Origin: Legionella sp. W10-070 | Lineage (GTDB): Bacteria; Pseudomonadota; Gammaproteobacteria; Legionellales; Legionellaceae | Direction of reading: 5' to 3' | Length of the DNA: 64,000 nucleotides | NCBI RefSeq assembly: GCF_900640175.1 | Contig: NZ_CAAAJC010000011.1 | Span: forward strand, 40,232 to 104,231 | Shown: piece by piece, positions 38,152 to 47,523 of the stretch | Layout: every line of letters begins with the position of its first letter | How positions within the stretch are numbered: position 1 is the first letter of the stretch | The notes under the pieces: model-generated | What the model was told of the DNA's origin: nothing | Seen by the model: only the letters and a program-made list of their open reading frames with translations | Databases searched by the model: none | Position numbers and translations under genes: made by a program

Positions 38152-38284
38152 AACAGCAAGTGCAGGCCAATCAGTCCAGCCTGCTGCGCGATCTAAAATT
38201 TAAATGATTTCTTGGCTAACGCTTGTAATTTAATTATTTGACCCAATCTGAGTCATAGTAGTCTGGAGTAGGGGAGGATTTTAA

Positions 38285-38551
38285 ATGAATAAAGATTGGC
38301 CGACAAAAAATAAAGATATGCATATAGCTCAACGTATTATGGAAGAGTATGCCAGCGTATTCGATACCGATTCTTTAGGGCTTTTTGAACTTGTTGTCAT
38401 TGAGGAGGAGAAAAGGATGGATTTTCGTTTGTCTTCCTGGGTTGTGGCGTTAGCTGAGCATTTTAAATCCTTATATGGGGAAGTCCAGGGTGACTTTGTA
38501 ACCAGACAGGTTATTAGCCGCTGTATAGTCCAGGGTGAAACGCTTCACTAA
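38285..38551 (+). CDS. Small conserved-looking orphan (88 residues)
   Basis: I do not recognise a family. The ORF is preceded by GGGGAGGATTTTAA, an excellent ribosome binding site, so translation is likely. The product is acidic in its first half (FDTDSLGLFELVVIEEEKRMD) and has no membrane segment or signal peptide. It lies in a gap between the AI-2E permease and a convergent solute-binding protein gene, 20 bases from that gene's stop. It could be a small regulator or a type IV substrate; nothing supports either directly. Confidence 0.65.
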   Translation: MNKDWPTKNKDMHIAQRIMEEYASVFDTDSLGLFELVVIEEEKRMDFRLSSWVVALAEHFKSLYGEVQGDFVTRQVISRCIVQGETLH

Positions 38552-38571
38552 TTTGCAATAGATGCAAAAAT

Positions 38572-39312
38572 TTAGAAGTGAGCAATGTACTTGTGGAATT
38601 CCCTCTTATAATCTTCACTATTTTGATATTGTATTAATGCTCTATTAATATCCTGCAACAGCTCAATCTCATTGAGGTGGACGGCAATTCCAAAGCCGAA
38701 GCCAAAAGCAAAGGGTTCCCCGACTGCATGCAGATGCCCTGATGACTGCGCCTGCCAGTACATGGCAGAGGGGTTATCCATTAAAGCCAGATCTATTTTT
38801 CCTGCTTGCAATGCATCGATCATAAGCGTGGATTCGGAAAACTCTCTAATCCTTGGATTCCTGATGCCTAATGCACGAATAACAGCAGGAAAAACGGTAG
38901 CCTCTTCAACCCCAATCGAGCGCTCGTGTAATAGTTGCAAACTGAAAGGTTCTCTGGCCAGTCTGTCTGGCGCTATAAATCGTGCCTGGCTTAGTAAATA
39001 GGGTAAGGAAAAATTCACCCGGGTAGCACGTTCACTGGTGATGGTAATAGCACTTACTGCCACATCAACTGTTTTGAGCTCGACAGCACGAAGCAGTTCC
39101 TTAAAGGGCATGGGGTTAAAGATACAGTTGCGCTGGAGTGTGCGGCAAATATGCTCCATCATGGAAATATCAAACCCAAAAAGCTGTCGATTGGCTCCCT
39201 CCATAACAAAGGGGGGCATAAAGCTATCCACTGCAACCCGTAATGGTTCGCCCTGTGCATGGGAAGAACCGCAAGAAATAAAAAGGCATAAAATAAAGTA
39301 TAAAATTTTCAT
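38572..39312 (-). CDS. Periplasmic amino-acid-type solute-binding protein (SBP_bac_3)
   Basis: Signal peptide (MKILYFILCLFISCGSSHAQ) followed by a family 3 extracellular solute-binding domain: LRVAVDSFMPPFV, LFGFDISMMEHICR, VDVAVSAITITSERATRVNFS (about 82-102), and DLALMDNPSAMYW. 246 residues, normal length. No ABC permease or ATPase gene is adjacent, so it may work with subunits encoded elsewhere. The ligand (polar amino acid or similar) cannot be stated. It is divergent from the PmrA-box orphan, sharing an intergenic region of about 145 bases. Confidence 0.88.
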   Translation of the reverse strand: MKILYFILCLFISCGSSHAQGEPLRVAVDSFMPPFVMEGANRQLFGFDISMMEHICRTLQRNCIFNPMPFKELLRAVELKTVDVAVSAITITSERATRVNFSLPYLLSQARFIAPDRLAREPFSLQLLHERSIGVEEATVFPAVIRALGIRNPRIREFSESTLMIDALQAGKIDLALMDNPSAMYWQAQSSGHLHAVGEPFAFGFGFGIAVHLNEIELLQDINRALIQYQNSEDYKREFHKYIAHF

Positions 39313-39396
39313 TAATCCGAACTCTGCCTTTGCTTCAACTGTATCTGGTTAGAATATACTGAATTTAGCCTTTTAAAAATTGAATTGCCAATAATT

Positions 39397-39430
39397 CTTA
39401 ATCTTTCCTTAAGTCTGGTTGTGCTAAGAT
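39397..39430 (+). promoter_or_regulatory. Candidate PmrA box and -10 upstream of the 39458 orphan
   Basis: CTTAATCTT (39397-39405), TC, CTTAAGTCT (39408-39416): two copies of the cTTAATatT half-site with the exact 2-base spacer; the first differs at one position, the second at three. A -10-like TAAGAT is at 39425-39430. Seen in the sequence; PmrA control is inference. Confidence 0.6.
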
Positions 39431-39457
39431 TGTAAAAAAACCATTGTGTATAATTTT

Positions 39458-40411
39458 ATGACAAGAAAGGCAACGGAAAAAGAATTATCAGATGTGAGGG
39501 AGGCATGGAAAAGATTTATTGCTGGTGATTTGAAAGCCAGTCAAGAAATCACAGGAATAGCTGAGCAAATGAATACAGGAGCCTTAGGAGGTGATCAGCT
39601 CATCCCAACTCTTGGTTATTTAATGTACCAGGCGGATATCACTGATGATGAGAATGAGTATGCACCTTTTTACGCTTTTTCATCTTTAAGTCCAGACTAT
39701 GCAAACGATGGCATTTGGGGATATATGTTTGTTGCTCTATCCTCTGGATTGCTCCAGGCAAAGATATTGAAAGAATTTAATGCTGCTAAAGAACTCTCTT
39801 TTGACGGCACACAGGCTTTGATTAATGATGAACGCCTGAGAAAATACTTAGTGCCTTTCAATAAAAATATGGAAGAGTGGAAAGACAGATTAGAAAAAAT
39901 TAAGATTCCTACCGATATCTCATATCATCAGTACATTGAAAAAATGCAGGTATCAATAAGTAAAATTAAAAAGACTCTGCAGGAATATCACGATTATTTA
40001 ATAGAAAAATATCAGTTACCAAACAGCGTTGAACCTGCAGACTCCAATTCTCTGCCTGAAAGAAAACTTATCGCTGTGAACGCTTTGATTAAAGGGATAA
40101 ATCAAGAGAAAAAAAATCCTATACAATTGCTGATTGAATTTAAGGAAGAATTAGGTAACCAGCAGGAAACGTTGTCACGACATCAGGATAGCCAGGAAAA
40201 ACGATTGCTGGTTAAACTGCTGAAGATCCTGTCGCTAGGTTTTTATACCGGTAAGGATGCCTATAAGCATCACGGTTTATTTGGCCGCTCAAAAGGCGGC
40301 GATCTGGTCGATGGTTTGATGACTGAACTACCAAAACCAGCAGATGATAGTGATGCTGAAGAGATTGAAATGAAAGGTGTGAGCCTTCGGGGATCACGAT
40401 CTGAACAATAA
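39458..40411 (+). CDS. Orphan protein with acidic C-terminal tail, candidate Dot/Icm effector
   Basis: No family recognised. About 317 residues, cytosolic-looking, mostly helical, with Lys/Glu-rich coiled-coil stretches (about residues 130-190 and 215-255) and a short Gly/Lys segment (FGRSKGGDLVDGL). The tail, PADDSDAEEIEMKGVSLRGS, has the cluster of Asp/Glu followed by small and basic residues seen in many Dot/Icm translocation signals. The frame starts at a GTG (39446) or the ATG at 39458; the ATG is used here, neither has a strong ribosome binding site. A PmrA-type tandem motif with a -10 box lies just upstream. Effector status is inference; the gene itself is well supported. Confidence 0.75.
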   Translation: MTRKATEKELSDVREAWKRFIAGDLKASQEITGIAEQMNTGALGGDQLIPTLGYLMYQADITDDENEYAPFYAFSSLSPDYANDGIWGYMFVALSSGLLQAKILKEFNAAKELSFDGTQALINDERLRKYLVPFNKNMEEWKDRLEKIKIPTDISYHQYIEKMQVSISKIKKTLQEYHDYLIEKYQLPNSVEPADSNSLPERKLIAVNALIKGINQEKKNPIQLLIEFKEELGNQQETLSRHQDSQEKRLLVKLLKILSLGFYTGKDAYKHHGLFGRSKGGDLVDGLMTELPKPADDSDAEEIEMKGVSLRGSRSEQ

Positions 40412-40522
40412 CTCATTTACCCTGAATGTAATTATATTCAGGTAACCAAAACAAACAATGATTTGTATTTTTTCTTTGGCTTCGTTAGGCTTAATAACCC
40501 TTAACCTTAGATAAATACAACG

Positions 40523-43252
40523 GTGGATACTCCTCCTCTTCTACAGTCCAGATTAGCATTCTACTTGAAAAATTTTTCTGCATTTAAACAGGTTGATGCG
40601 GTAAAAACGTTGATACTTGTCAGTGATTATGCCTGTCGTCAGCTAGAGCTGCTAAAAACCTTACTAACCAGTGATGATTGGCAGAATGCCCTCGATTTCA
40701 ATACCTGTTTTGCCCAATTACAACAACTAGATTCATCGTCATTTAATCTTTTTTCCAGGTCTTTGCGCCAATTCCGCCATAGGCAGCTCTTGAGCTTATT
40801 GCTTCGTGAAATGAGCGGCCTGACTACGACAATCGAAACAATGACTGCCTGGTCAGCTTGTGCTGATGCCATCATTTTACGGGCAATTGCCTTTTGTTCA
40901 CAAGAATTAGGTGCGCGTTATGGACAGCCTTGCGATGAGAGCGGTGCAATATGCAAGCTTTATGTGCTTGCAATGGGCAAACTGGGTGGTCGGGAACTCA
41001 ATTATTCTTCAGATATCGATTTAATTTTCGCCTATTCATCAACAGGTCATACCAATGGTGAGGAATCGATAAGTAACCAGCAATACTACACCAAGGTGGT
41101 GCAGCGTTTTCTCCAACTCTTACAAACCGTGACTGCAGAGGGGTTTGTTTTTCGGGTCGATTTAAGGTTAAGGCCCAATGGAGAAAGTGGGGCTTTGGTC
41201 TCAAGCTTGGCTGCTATGGAAACCTACTATCAGGAACAGGGAAGGGACTGGGAGCGCTATGCTATGGTTAAGGCGCGCCTGATTGGCGAAAATACCGAGA
41301 ATCCGGCTCATTGGTTTCATCGATTAATTACCCCTTTTGTTTATCGACGTTATGTGGATTTTAGTGTGATTGAATCATTACGCAGCATGAAAGCAATGAT
41401 TGAACGGGAAGTGCAGTTAAATCCGATGCTTGATGATATCAAAAGAGGCTTTGGCGGTATCCGTGAAGTTGAATTTATTGTACAAAATCTTCAGTTAATC
41501 CGGGGCGGAAGGCTACCGGAACTACAACAGCAAAACACAATTGCAGCATTAACCATATTGGGACAGAAGGAGTTATTGCCGCGGACTTCAGCTTTGAAGC
41601 AAGCCTACCTTTTCCTGAGGAAATTAGAGAATGTCCTGCAAAGTCATAACGATCAACAAACGCATGCCTTACCGAACGATGCACTAAAAAAGGCACAGAT
41701 CGCACTGGCAATGGGCTATTCTGACTGGAAGCAGTTAGAGGTTCGTCTGCATCAATATCAGCGGATTATTGGTGCGTTATTTAGCTCAACACTAGGCAAG
41801 GTACAGCCCTACGAAGATGAAAGACGTCTGTTAGCCAATCAATTAATGAGTTTATGGCAAGGTCATGTTGAAAAAACAATGGCAGTAAATTTATTAGCCA
41901 GTCTTGGATTCCAACAAGCAGAGCGTTGTTATCAAATGATTCATGCCTTTCGGCATGCTCCCCGATGCAGACGCCTGACTCAGGCTGCCAGAATAAGACT
42001 GGATCGCTTTATGGTCCTCTTGTTAAATGAACTGACTGAGGTAACAGAAACCGATACGGTGTTGCTTCAGGTTATCCAGTTACTGGAAAATATTGTTGGC
42101 CGTAGTTCTTATCTGGCATTGCTTACTGAGAACCCTCAAGTCTTAAAAGAACTGCTCTATTGGTTTGCTAATAGCGCCTTTATTACTTCCCTGCTGGTAA
42201 ACCAGCCTTTTCTATTGGAAGTTTTACTGGAGCAACAGCAAAATTGGCGCATCCCTTCGCGTAAGCAATTGGAACAAACCTTAAAAAATCAACTGGATCG
42301 TTGTTCCGAGCAGGAGCAGCAAGAAGAGCTGCTGCGGCAATTTAAGTTGGTTAATTGGCTGTCAGCCGCCCGTGCTGAGATGTATGGACGCTATTCTGCA
42401 GTGCGGATTAGCCGCTTCCTAACGGACATAGCAGAAGTTATCGTTGCTAAAATTCTTACTTTAGCCAGTAATCAACTCAGCTTGCGCTACCCTCAAATAA
42501 AAAAAATTAAATCACAATTTGCTATTATCGCCTATGGAAAGCTGGGTGGGCGCGAGATGAATTATAATTCGGATTTGGATTTGGTTTTTGTTCATAAGGT
42601 CTCATCGGAAGAAGAAGCATTGGTTACCCGGTTAACGCAGAAAATTTTACATATGCTGACCACCCGCTCCCAGGCTGGGATTTTGTACTCTGTTGATACG
42701 CGTTTACGTCCTTCTGGAGAAGCTGGATTACTGGTAAGCCATATCGATGCTTTTATTGAGTATCAGCTCCATCATGCCTGGATCTGGGAGCACCAGGCTT
42801 TAATAAGAGCCAGGTTTCTGGTAGGAGATAAACATATTCATCTGGCATTCAAGCAGTTAAAAAAAGAGGCATTATCAGCCCCTCGAGAAAAATCGCTTAT
42901 CTTTGATGAAGTAGTTGCCATGCGGCAAAAAATAGCCAGGCATGCCAGTGGGGAGATGATCAAGTACACTGCAGGTGGACTAATCGACCTGGAGTTTCTG
43001 GTGCAATTTCTGGTACTTATACAGTCTGACTCAGCTTATACCCGATATACTCATACGTTGAGTTTATTACAAAAACTATTTTCTAACCGGGTAATCAGCC
43101 AGGAGCAATTCTCAACACTTAAAAATGCTTATAAGTCCTACCATCATTTATTGCATCGAAACTTACTGCAACCGGATCTTCCTGTCCCTCAGGGCATCCA
43201 AACCGAGGTTATGAAAATAAGCAATGAAATTTATAGTGTATGGAGGAAATAA
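40523..43252 (+). CDS. glnE: Bifunctional glutamine synthetase adenylyltransferase/adenylyl-removing enzyme
   Basis: Adds and removes AMP on glutamine synthetase to match its activity to nitrogen supply. 909 residues with two nucleotidyltransferase domains: MGKLGGRELNYSSDIDLIF (about 151-169) and YGKLGGREMNYNSDLDLVF (about 673-691), each followed by RLRPNGESG or RLRPSGEAG. The two halves are joined by helical regulatory domains. Begins with GTG at 40523; the upstream site is weak. Slightly shorter than the E. coli enzyme. The stop meets the convergent rimO stop with no gap. Confidence 0.95.
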   Translation: MDTPPLLQSRLAFYLKNFSAFKQVDAVKTLILVSDYACRQLELLKTLLTSDDWQNALDFNTCFAQLQQLDSSSFNLFSRSLRQFRHRQLLSLLLREMSGLTTTIETMTAWSACADAIILRAIAFCSQELGARYGQPCDESGAICKLYVLAMGKLGGRELNYSSDIDLIFAYSSTGHTNGEESISNQQYYTKVVQRFLQLLQTVTAEGFVFRVDLRLRPNGESGALVSSLAAMETYYQEQGRDWERYAMVKARLIGENTENPAHWFHRLITPFVYRRYVDFSVIESLRSMKAMIEREVQLNPMLDDIKRGFGGIREVEFIVQNLQLIRGGRLPELQQQNTIAALTILGQKELLPRTSALKQAYLFLRKLENVLQSHNDQQTHALPNDALKKAQIALAMGYSDWKQLEVRLHQYQRIIGALFSSTLGKVQPYEDERRLLANQLMSLWQGHVEKTMAVNLLASLGFQQAERCYQMIHAFRHAPRCRRLTQAARIRLDRFMVLLLNELTEVTETDTVLLQVIQLLENIVGRSSYLALLTENPQVLKELLYWFANSAFITSLLVNQPFLLEVLLEQQQNWRIPSRKQLEQTLKNQLDRCSEQEQQEELLRQFKLVNWLSAARAEMYGRYSAVRISRFLTDIAEVIVAKILTLASNQLSLRYPQIKKIKSQFAIIAYGKLGGREMNYNSDLDLVFVHKVSSEEEALVTRLTQKILHMLTTRSQAGILYSVDTRLRPSGEAGLLVSHIDAFIEYQLHHAWIWEHQALIRARFLVGDKHIHLAFKQLKKEALSAPREKSLIFDEVVAMRQKIARHASGEMIKYTAGGLIDLEFLVQFLVLIQSDSAYTRYTHTLSLLQKLFSNRVISQEQFSTLKNAYKSYHHLLHRNLLQPDLPVPQGIQTEVMKISNEIYSVWRK

Positions 43253-44560
43253 TTAGATACATTCTGCATACAAATCATAATCATCACTATCAGTAATCAT
43301 GACTTCGGCCAGGCTGCCTACCTGTACAATTTCTGTAGGGGGTAAGTATACCAGACCGTCGATTTCCGGCGCATCCGCCTTGCTTCGAGCAATAATTTGC
43401 TGGTCATTAATTTCGTCTATTAAGACGATTTGTTTTGAGCCAACTTTAGTTTTAAGTTTGTCACGGCTGATTTCAGCCTGTAATTGCATAAAGCGATGAT
43501 AACGTTCTTCCTTAACGTCTTCTGCAACAGGATGGGCTAATTCATTGGCTTTGGCACCTTCCACTGGAGAGTATTGAAAACAACCGACCCGATCTAGTCG
43601 GGCAACGCTTAAGAACTCCAGCAGCTCCTCAAATTCCTCTTCAGTTTCACCGGGAAAACCAACAATGAATGTAGAGCGTAATGTAATGTCCGGGCAAATA
43701 TCACGCCACAGGGCGATTCTTGCCAATGTATTTTCACTGCAGGCAGGCCGTTTCATGGCTTTTAAAACGCGCGAATTGGCATGTTGCAAAGGAATATCAA
43801 GGTAAGGCAAAATTAAACCATCCCGCATGAGAGGGATAATATCATCGACATGAGGATAGGGATAAACATAGTGGAGTCGTACCCATATTCCCAGCTCGCC
43901 CAATTGTTCACATAAATCATAAAATTTTGTGTTAACTGCTTTACCTTGCCATTCTGCAGGCTGGTAGCGAGTGTCCACACCATAGGCGCTGGTATCCTGG
44001 GAAATAACCAATAATTCCTGTACGCCTGCTTCCTTTAAACGTTTTGCTTCAGAGAGGACTTGAGTCAGGGGGTAGCTTTGTAATTTTCCTCTCATGGTGG
44101 GGATGATGCAGAAAGTACACTTTTGATTACAGCCTTCGGAAATTTTCAAGTAAGCGTAATGTCTTGGCGTGAGTTTAATACCTTGAGGGGGTACTAACTG
44201 AGAAAAGGGGTCTGCCGGAGGTGGTAAATGCTGGTGCACTGCCCGAACCACCTCTTCATAAGCATGTGCGCCACTGATATGGAGGACATCGGGGCATGCT
44301 TCCCTTATAATATCGGCTTTGGCACCCAGACAACCGGTCACAATGACCCGTCCGTTTTCTGCCATGGCTTCCTTAATTGTATCCAGTGATTCAGTGACTG
44401 CAGCATCGATAAAACCGCAGGTATTGACGACTACAACCCCCGCATCCTGATAGCTGGATACCAGTTCATACCCCTGTGCGCGTAATTGAGTGATGATTCG
44501 TTCGGAATCGACCAATGCTTTGGGGCAGCCCAGACTGACAAAGCCTACTCTATGATTCAT
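43253..44560 (-). CDS. rimO: Ribosomal protein S12 methylthiotransferase RimO
   Basis: Radical-SAM enzyme that methylthiolates Asp89 of ribosomal protein S12. 435 residues. N-terminal MTTase cysteines: [22 protein letters not shown] and [10 protein letters not shown]. Radical SAM cluster motif [15 protein letters not shown] near residue 145. C-terminal TRAM domain (about 370-430). CPKALVDSE, rather than the MiaB version, supports RimO. Start at 44560 is the family start ([13 protein letters not shown]). Confidence 0.95.
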   Translation of the reverse strand: MNHRVGFVSLGCPKALVDSERIITQLRAQGYELVSSYQDAGVVVVNTCGFIDAAVTESLDTIKEAMAENGRVIVTGCLGAKADIIREACPDVLHISGAHAYEEVVRAVHQHLPPPADPFSQLVPPQGIKLTPRHYAYLKISEGCNQKCTFCIIPTMRGKLQSYPLTQVLSEAKRLKEAGVQELLVISQDTSAYGVDTRYQPAEWQGKAVNTKFYDLCEQLGELGIWVRLHYVYPYPHVDDIIPLMRDGLILPYLDIPLQHANSRVLKAMKRPACSENTLARIALWRDICPDITLRSTFIVGFPGETEEEFEELLEFLSVARLDRVGCFQYSPVEGAKANELAHPVAEDVKEERYHRFMQLQAEISRDKLKTKVGSKQIVLIDEINDQQIIARSKADAPEIDGLVYLPPTEIVQVGSLAEVMITDSDDYDLYAECI

Positions 44561-44772
44561 GATTCTCTATTAAAGCTGTAAAAAAAGTGGACGAATTATA
44601 GCGCTTCTTCAGCAGGCTTGTCTAATTGATTAACCCAAAGCTCAGGGAAAAATCATATTTTATCTAAAAATATAAACTGAAAATAATTTAAATAATTTGT
44701 CCTGTCACCAACAGGTATTAAACGCTTGTGGCGCCTTTACAATCTACAAATAAATGTTAAAATAAATCCAAA

Positions 44773-44802
44773 TTGATTAAATTTGGATCATTAAGGTAGT
44801 AT
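44773..44802 (+). promoter_or_regulatory. Possible sigma-70 promoter for the LRR gene
   Basis: TTGATT (44773-44778), 18 bases, TAGTAT (44797-44802), 42 bases before the ATG. No PmrA-type spacing is present: the two TTAA cores nearby are 14 bases apart, not 11. Confidence 0.4.
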
Positions 44803-44843
44803 GGCATAGCTGCTAAAATCCTGACGATAAGAGAAGAAACAAG

Positions 44844-45932
44844 ATGAAGTTAAGTGAAGATGGTAAAACCCTGCTCAAGGTTGATAATAGCGACATTAAA
44901 AGAGATGGCTCTTATGACATACCGCAAGGAGTCACCTCCATTGGTAGCAGGGCATTTTACAGCTGCAATCAATTGCAATCGATCACTATACCAGAAGGGG
45001 TGACCTCCATTGGCAACGAGGCATTTTACCTGTGCATGGAATTGCGATCCATCACTATCCCGAAAGGCGTCACTTCGATTGGTAATTGGGCATTTCACCA
45101 ATGCATGCACTTGCGCACCCTCACCATCCCGGAAGGGCTGCGTTCCATAGGTTTCAGGGCATTTAGCCATTGTGACTCCTTGCAATCTATCACTATTCCT
45201 AAAGGACTCGACTTTATTGGCGAGGCGGCATTTTTCGAATGCAAAAAGCTGCATAGCATCATGATTGCCGGTGCAGATACTGATACCGAGATACAGTCTG
45301 TTGCCCGATTATTACCCAACGATTTAAAAAGCAATGTCGTATCGAGGGAGATGGCGGAAGCGATTGCACAAGTCCGCAAGGCTCAACTTTCCAGAGTCGC
45401 TCAAGCGCCACAAATCAATCCGCTGTATCGCTATTTTAGTCCTGGCTCAGAATATGTTTTCATGTTTACCGAAAACGAGGCTGGAGGTAACCTGGATAAA
45501 GAACGCAGTAAGCTTCCAAACGATATATTTCGCTACATGAATCCCTATATATTGAGTCAAAATCCTTATTACCAGAAGGCGAAAAACCGTATTCTCAGCG
45601 CTCCCTTCCCTGAAAATCAGGAGAAAATAAAGGATTATGAAAATACATTGAAAAACATCGCTGACGAAAGCATACAAAAAGCAAAAGAATTCAGTCAACC
45701 GCCGGTTAAACTTCAACGGGAAAATCAGTCTGATGGCAACATCGGCTTAGATCATCTGGCGATGATAACCCCTTTTTTTTCGCCGTTCATAGCTTTAGCT
45801 GCTATCGTGCATAAACATGTTACAGGAAATCGCTTCGCTTTCTTTCAGGCCGCTGCTCAAGCTCAAACGAAAAACGCCCTGGAGGATTTACGAGATGAAG
45901 CCTCAGAGGGTAGTGTCGCAAAAATAAATTAA
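44844..45932 (+). CDS. BspA-type leucine-rich-repeat protein, candidate effector
   Basis: 362 residues. Residues 26-140 are five LRR_5 (BspA/TpLRR) repeats with a strict 23-residue period (starting at Ile 26, 49, 72, 95 and 118), each of the type IPxGVTSIGxxAFxxCxxLxSIT. Such repeats form a curved protein-binding surface. The rest (about 145-362) is a mixed helical region of unknown nature, with one hydrophobic patch (GLDHLAMITPFFSPFIALAAIV, about 308-327) and a tail rich in Glu/Ala (LEDLRDEASEGS). No signal peptide, unlike surface BspA proteins, so it probably acts in the cytosol or is translocated by Dot/Icm. A sigma-70-like promoter lies upstream. Host-protein binding is inference. Confidence 0.75.
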   Translation: MKLSEDGKTLLKVDNSDIKRDGSYDIPQGVTSIGSRAFYSCNQLQSITIPEGVTSIGNEAFYLCMELRSITIPKGVTSIGNWAFHQCMHLRTLTIPEGLRSIGFRAFSHCDSLQSITIPKGLDFIGEAAFFECKKLHSIMIAGADTDTEIQSVARLLPNDLKSNVVSREMAEAIAQVRKAQLSRVAQAPQINPLYRYFSPGSEYVFMFTENEAGGNLDKERSKLPNDIFRYMNPYILSQNPYYQKAKNRILSAPFPENQEKIKDYENTLKNIADESIQKAKEFSQPPVKLQRENQSDGNIGLDHLAMITPFFSPFIALAAIVHKHVTGNRFAFFQAAAQAQTKNALEDLRDEASEGSVAKIN

Positions 45933-46069
45933 ACCCCGTCAACTTTCGTTTATATCGCTGCAACCGCTTTTTGGATGAATGTCAACAAAATCCTAAATTA
46001 AACTGGGGTGAAGACCTCCATATTTTCTAAATTCAGATGTTTTCCAGTATCGAAAAAATTTAACGTAAA

Positions 46070-46102
46070 ATTAATAGTACTTTAATAAAACAAGGTTAAT
46101 AT
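46070..46102 (+). promoter_or_regulatory. Candidate PmrA box and -10 upstream of the 46132 orphan
   Basis: ATTAATAGT (46070-46078), AC, TTTAATAAA (46081-46089): two TTAAT cores exactly 11 bases apart, as in the PmrA consensus, but flanks match less well than at 3093 or 39397. A -10-like TTAATA or TAATAT lies at 46096-46102, giving a leader of about 23 bases. Confidence 0.45.
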
Positions 46103-46131
46103 GAGAACAAATAATATCAGGTCTAATCATC

Positions 46132-47493
46132 ATGTATTTAACTTATTCTAAAAGAGATTTAAAGTCCCACATAGTTAAACTGGCAGAAACGTCTGATTTA
46201 ATTGTATTGTCAATAGGTGGTGCGCACACGAAAGACAGGCAACAGCAATGCCCCAATTTTTGTCTTGAAGCAGCTTCCAAGGGATTAAAGGTAAGCATTG
46301 TCAACTTTGACCCGGCATTTATCGATGAAAAAAAACGTTTAATCGATGATAGTGATGCTATTCGCTGCGATTATACTGCCATAGGGTATGAAGAGGGTTT
46401 AAGGCACGAATCATCGTCACAGCTGAAGAGAATAACTGGTGAGAGCTTCAAACCTGACGAAATGACGGAGATTGTCAAGAAGGCTCTTAGAAAGTCGCCC
46501 GAGGTAAAAGTGGTAATTCTTGATAGTAGATATCCACTTATTAAAACTCCACGGTTTTATATTGATGTTGCTCATGATCTTACTGATGGCAACGTGGATA
46601 AAGTTTCTAAGCGCGTAGCTTTTGTTATGAGCTATTATCAGAATGCATCAGGAATTGTTTTTAATCCGAACTATTTAGTAAATATTGAAGTACTTGCGTG
46701 CACAATAACTGCTCATGAAAAGTTTAAATTTGATGAAACTGAATGTTTAGCACAGAAAGATAAATTAGAAAAAATTGAAACTCAGTACAGGCAACATTGG
46801 CGGGCTTTAACTCAATTTCAAAGCGAAGAGAGCTTTGGTTGTACGGGCAAAACAATTGAAGACTATGGGGTTGAGCGATTCAAGGAAAATGCGGCTCAGG
46901 CAGAAAAAGACGGTCTTGGTTACGTATTTGTAGCTCTTCAGTGCCTTGCTTTCGATTCTTTGTTTAATACGGGCATGTTTACTAATAGGCTGCAGGTGCA
47001 ACAAGCCCGTGCAGTTGAGATCAAAACATTTAATCCCGATTTGTATACCCATGACGAGTCTTCTGACGTTTCAAAGGAAAAAGAATTGTTAACAGATGAA
47101 CCTACACAAACCGAGGTGCTTGATTCCAAAGTACCCGCATCGGAGGATAAAATGCAGAAATTAAATAGATTACTTGATAAGCTTACCAGGGAAGCCTCGC
47201 AAAACAAGGAGGGAATAATGAATAATGGCCATGCTTTCGATGGCTTGATAATGGATAACTGGAGCAATATTCGAAAAGAGGCTATAGCAGCAGGAGTATT
47301 CAAAGAAGATGATAATGCTCAAGCACTATTTGATAAAATTAAATCAAAGATAAAGTTAGATAATAAACGATTCCCTCAATTACCTGGCATGCTGAGCACT
47401 GTGTACAGAATATTTGTAACAGGCGATGATGAGAGTCCGGCTAAAACAGATGCTTTTGAAGGCCATTTTTATCCGATACCTTCTAATTACTAG
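46132..47493 (+). CDS. Orphan protein, candidate effector; frame continues past a single TAG
   Basis: No family recognised. 453 residues. The N-terminal part has an alternating strand-helix look with LIVLSIGGAHTKD (about 21-33), VSIVNFDPAF and VKVVILDSRYP, suggesting an alpha/beta domain of nucleotide- or SAM-binding type, but no catalytic signature is certain. The C-terminal part (about 300-440) is charged and helical. A PmrA-type motif lies in front. The stop (TAG, 47491-47493) is followed in the same frame, without any other stop, by the next ORF; the two are probably halves of one ancestral protein of about 650 residues. No strong ribosome binding site precedes the ATG (CAGGT only). Confidence 0.65.
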   Translation: MYLTYSKRDLKSHIVKLAETSDLIVLSIGGAHTKDRQQQCPNFCLEAASKGLKVSIVNFDPAFIDEKKRLIDDSDAIRCDYTAIGYEEGLRHESSSQLKRITGESFKPDEMTEIVKKALRKSPEVKVVILDSRYPLIKTPRFYIDVAHDLTDGNVDKVSKRVAFVMSYYQNASGIVFNPNYLVNIEVLACTITAHEKFKFDETECLAQKDKLEKIETQYRQHWRALTQFQSEESFGCTGKTIEDYGVERFKENAAQAEKDGLGYVFVALQCLAFDSLFNTGMFTNRLQVQQARAVEIKTFNPDLYTHDESSDVSKEKELLTDEPTQTEVLDSKVPASEDKMQKLNRLLDKLTREASQNKEGIMNNGHAFDGLIMDNWSNIRKEAIAAGVFKEDDNAQALFDKIKSKIKLDNKRFPQLPGMLSTVYRIFVTGDDESPAKTDAFEGHFYPIPSNY

Positions 47494-47523
47494 CCAGTCA
47501 ACCCACTCGAGTTTTGGCTGGTT

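Noticed and set aside
44761..44802. Possible PmrA box before the LRR gene
   Set aside because: The two TTAA cores are 14 bases apart; the PmrA motif needs 11.
44919..45265. CRISPR-like regular repeats
   Set aside because: The 69-base period is the coding of LRR units in an open frame; no spacers.
46101..46151. Upstream ATG for the 46132 orphan
   Set aside because: It is out of frame and closes after 16 codons.
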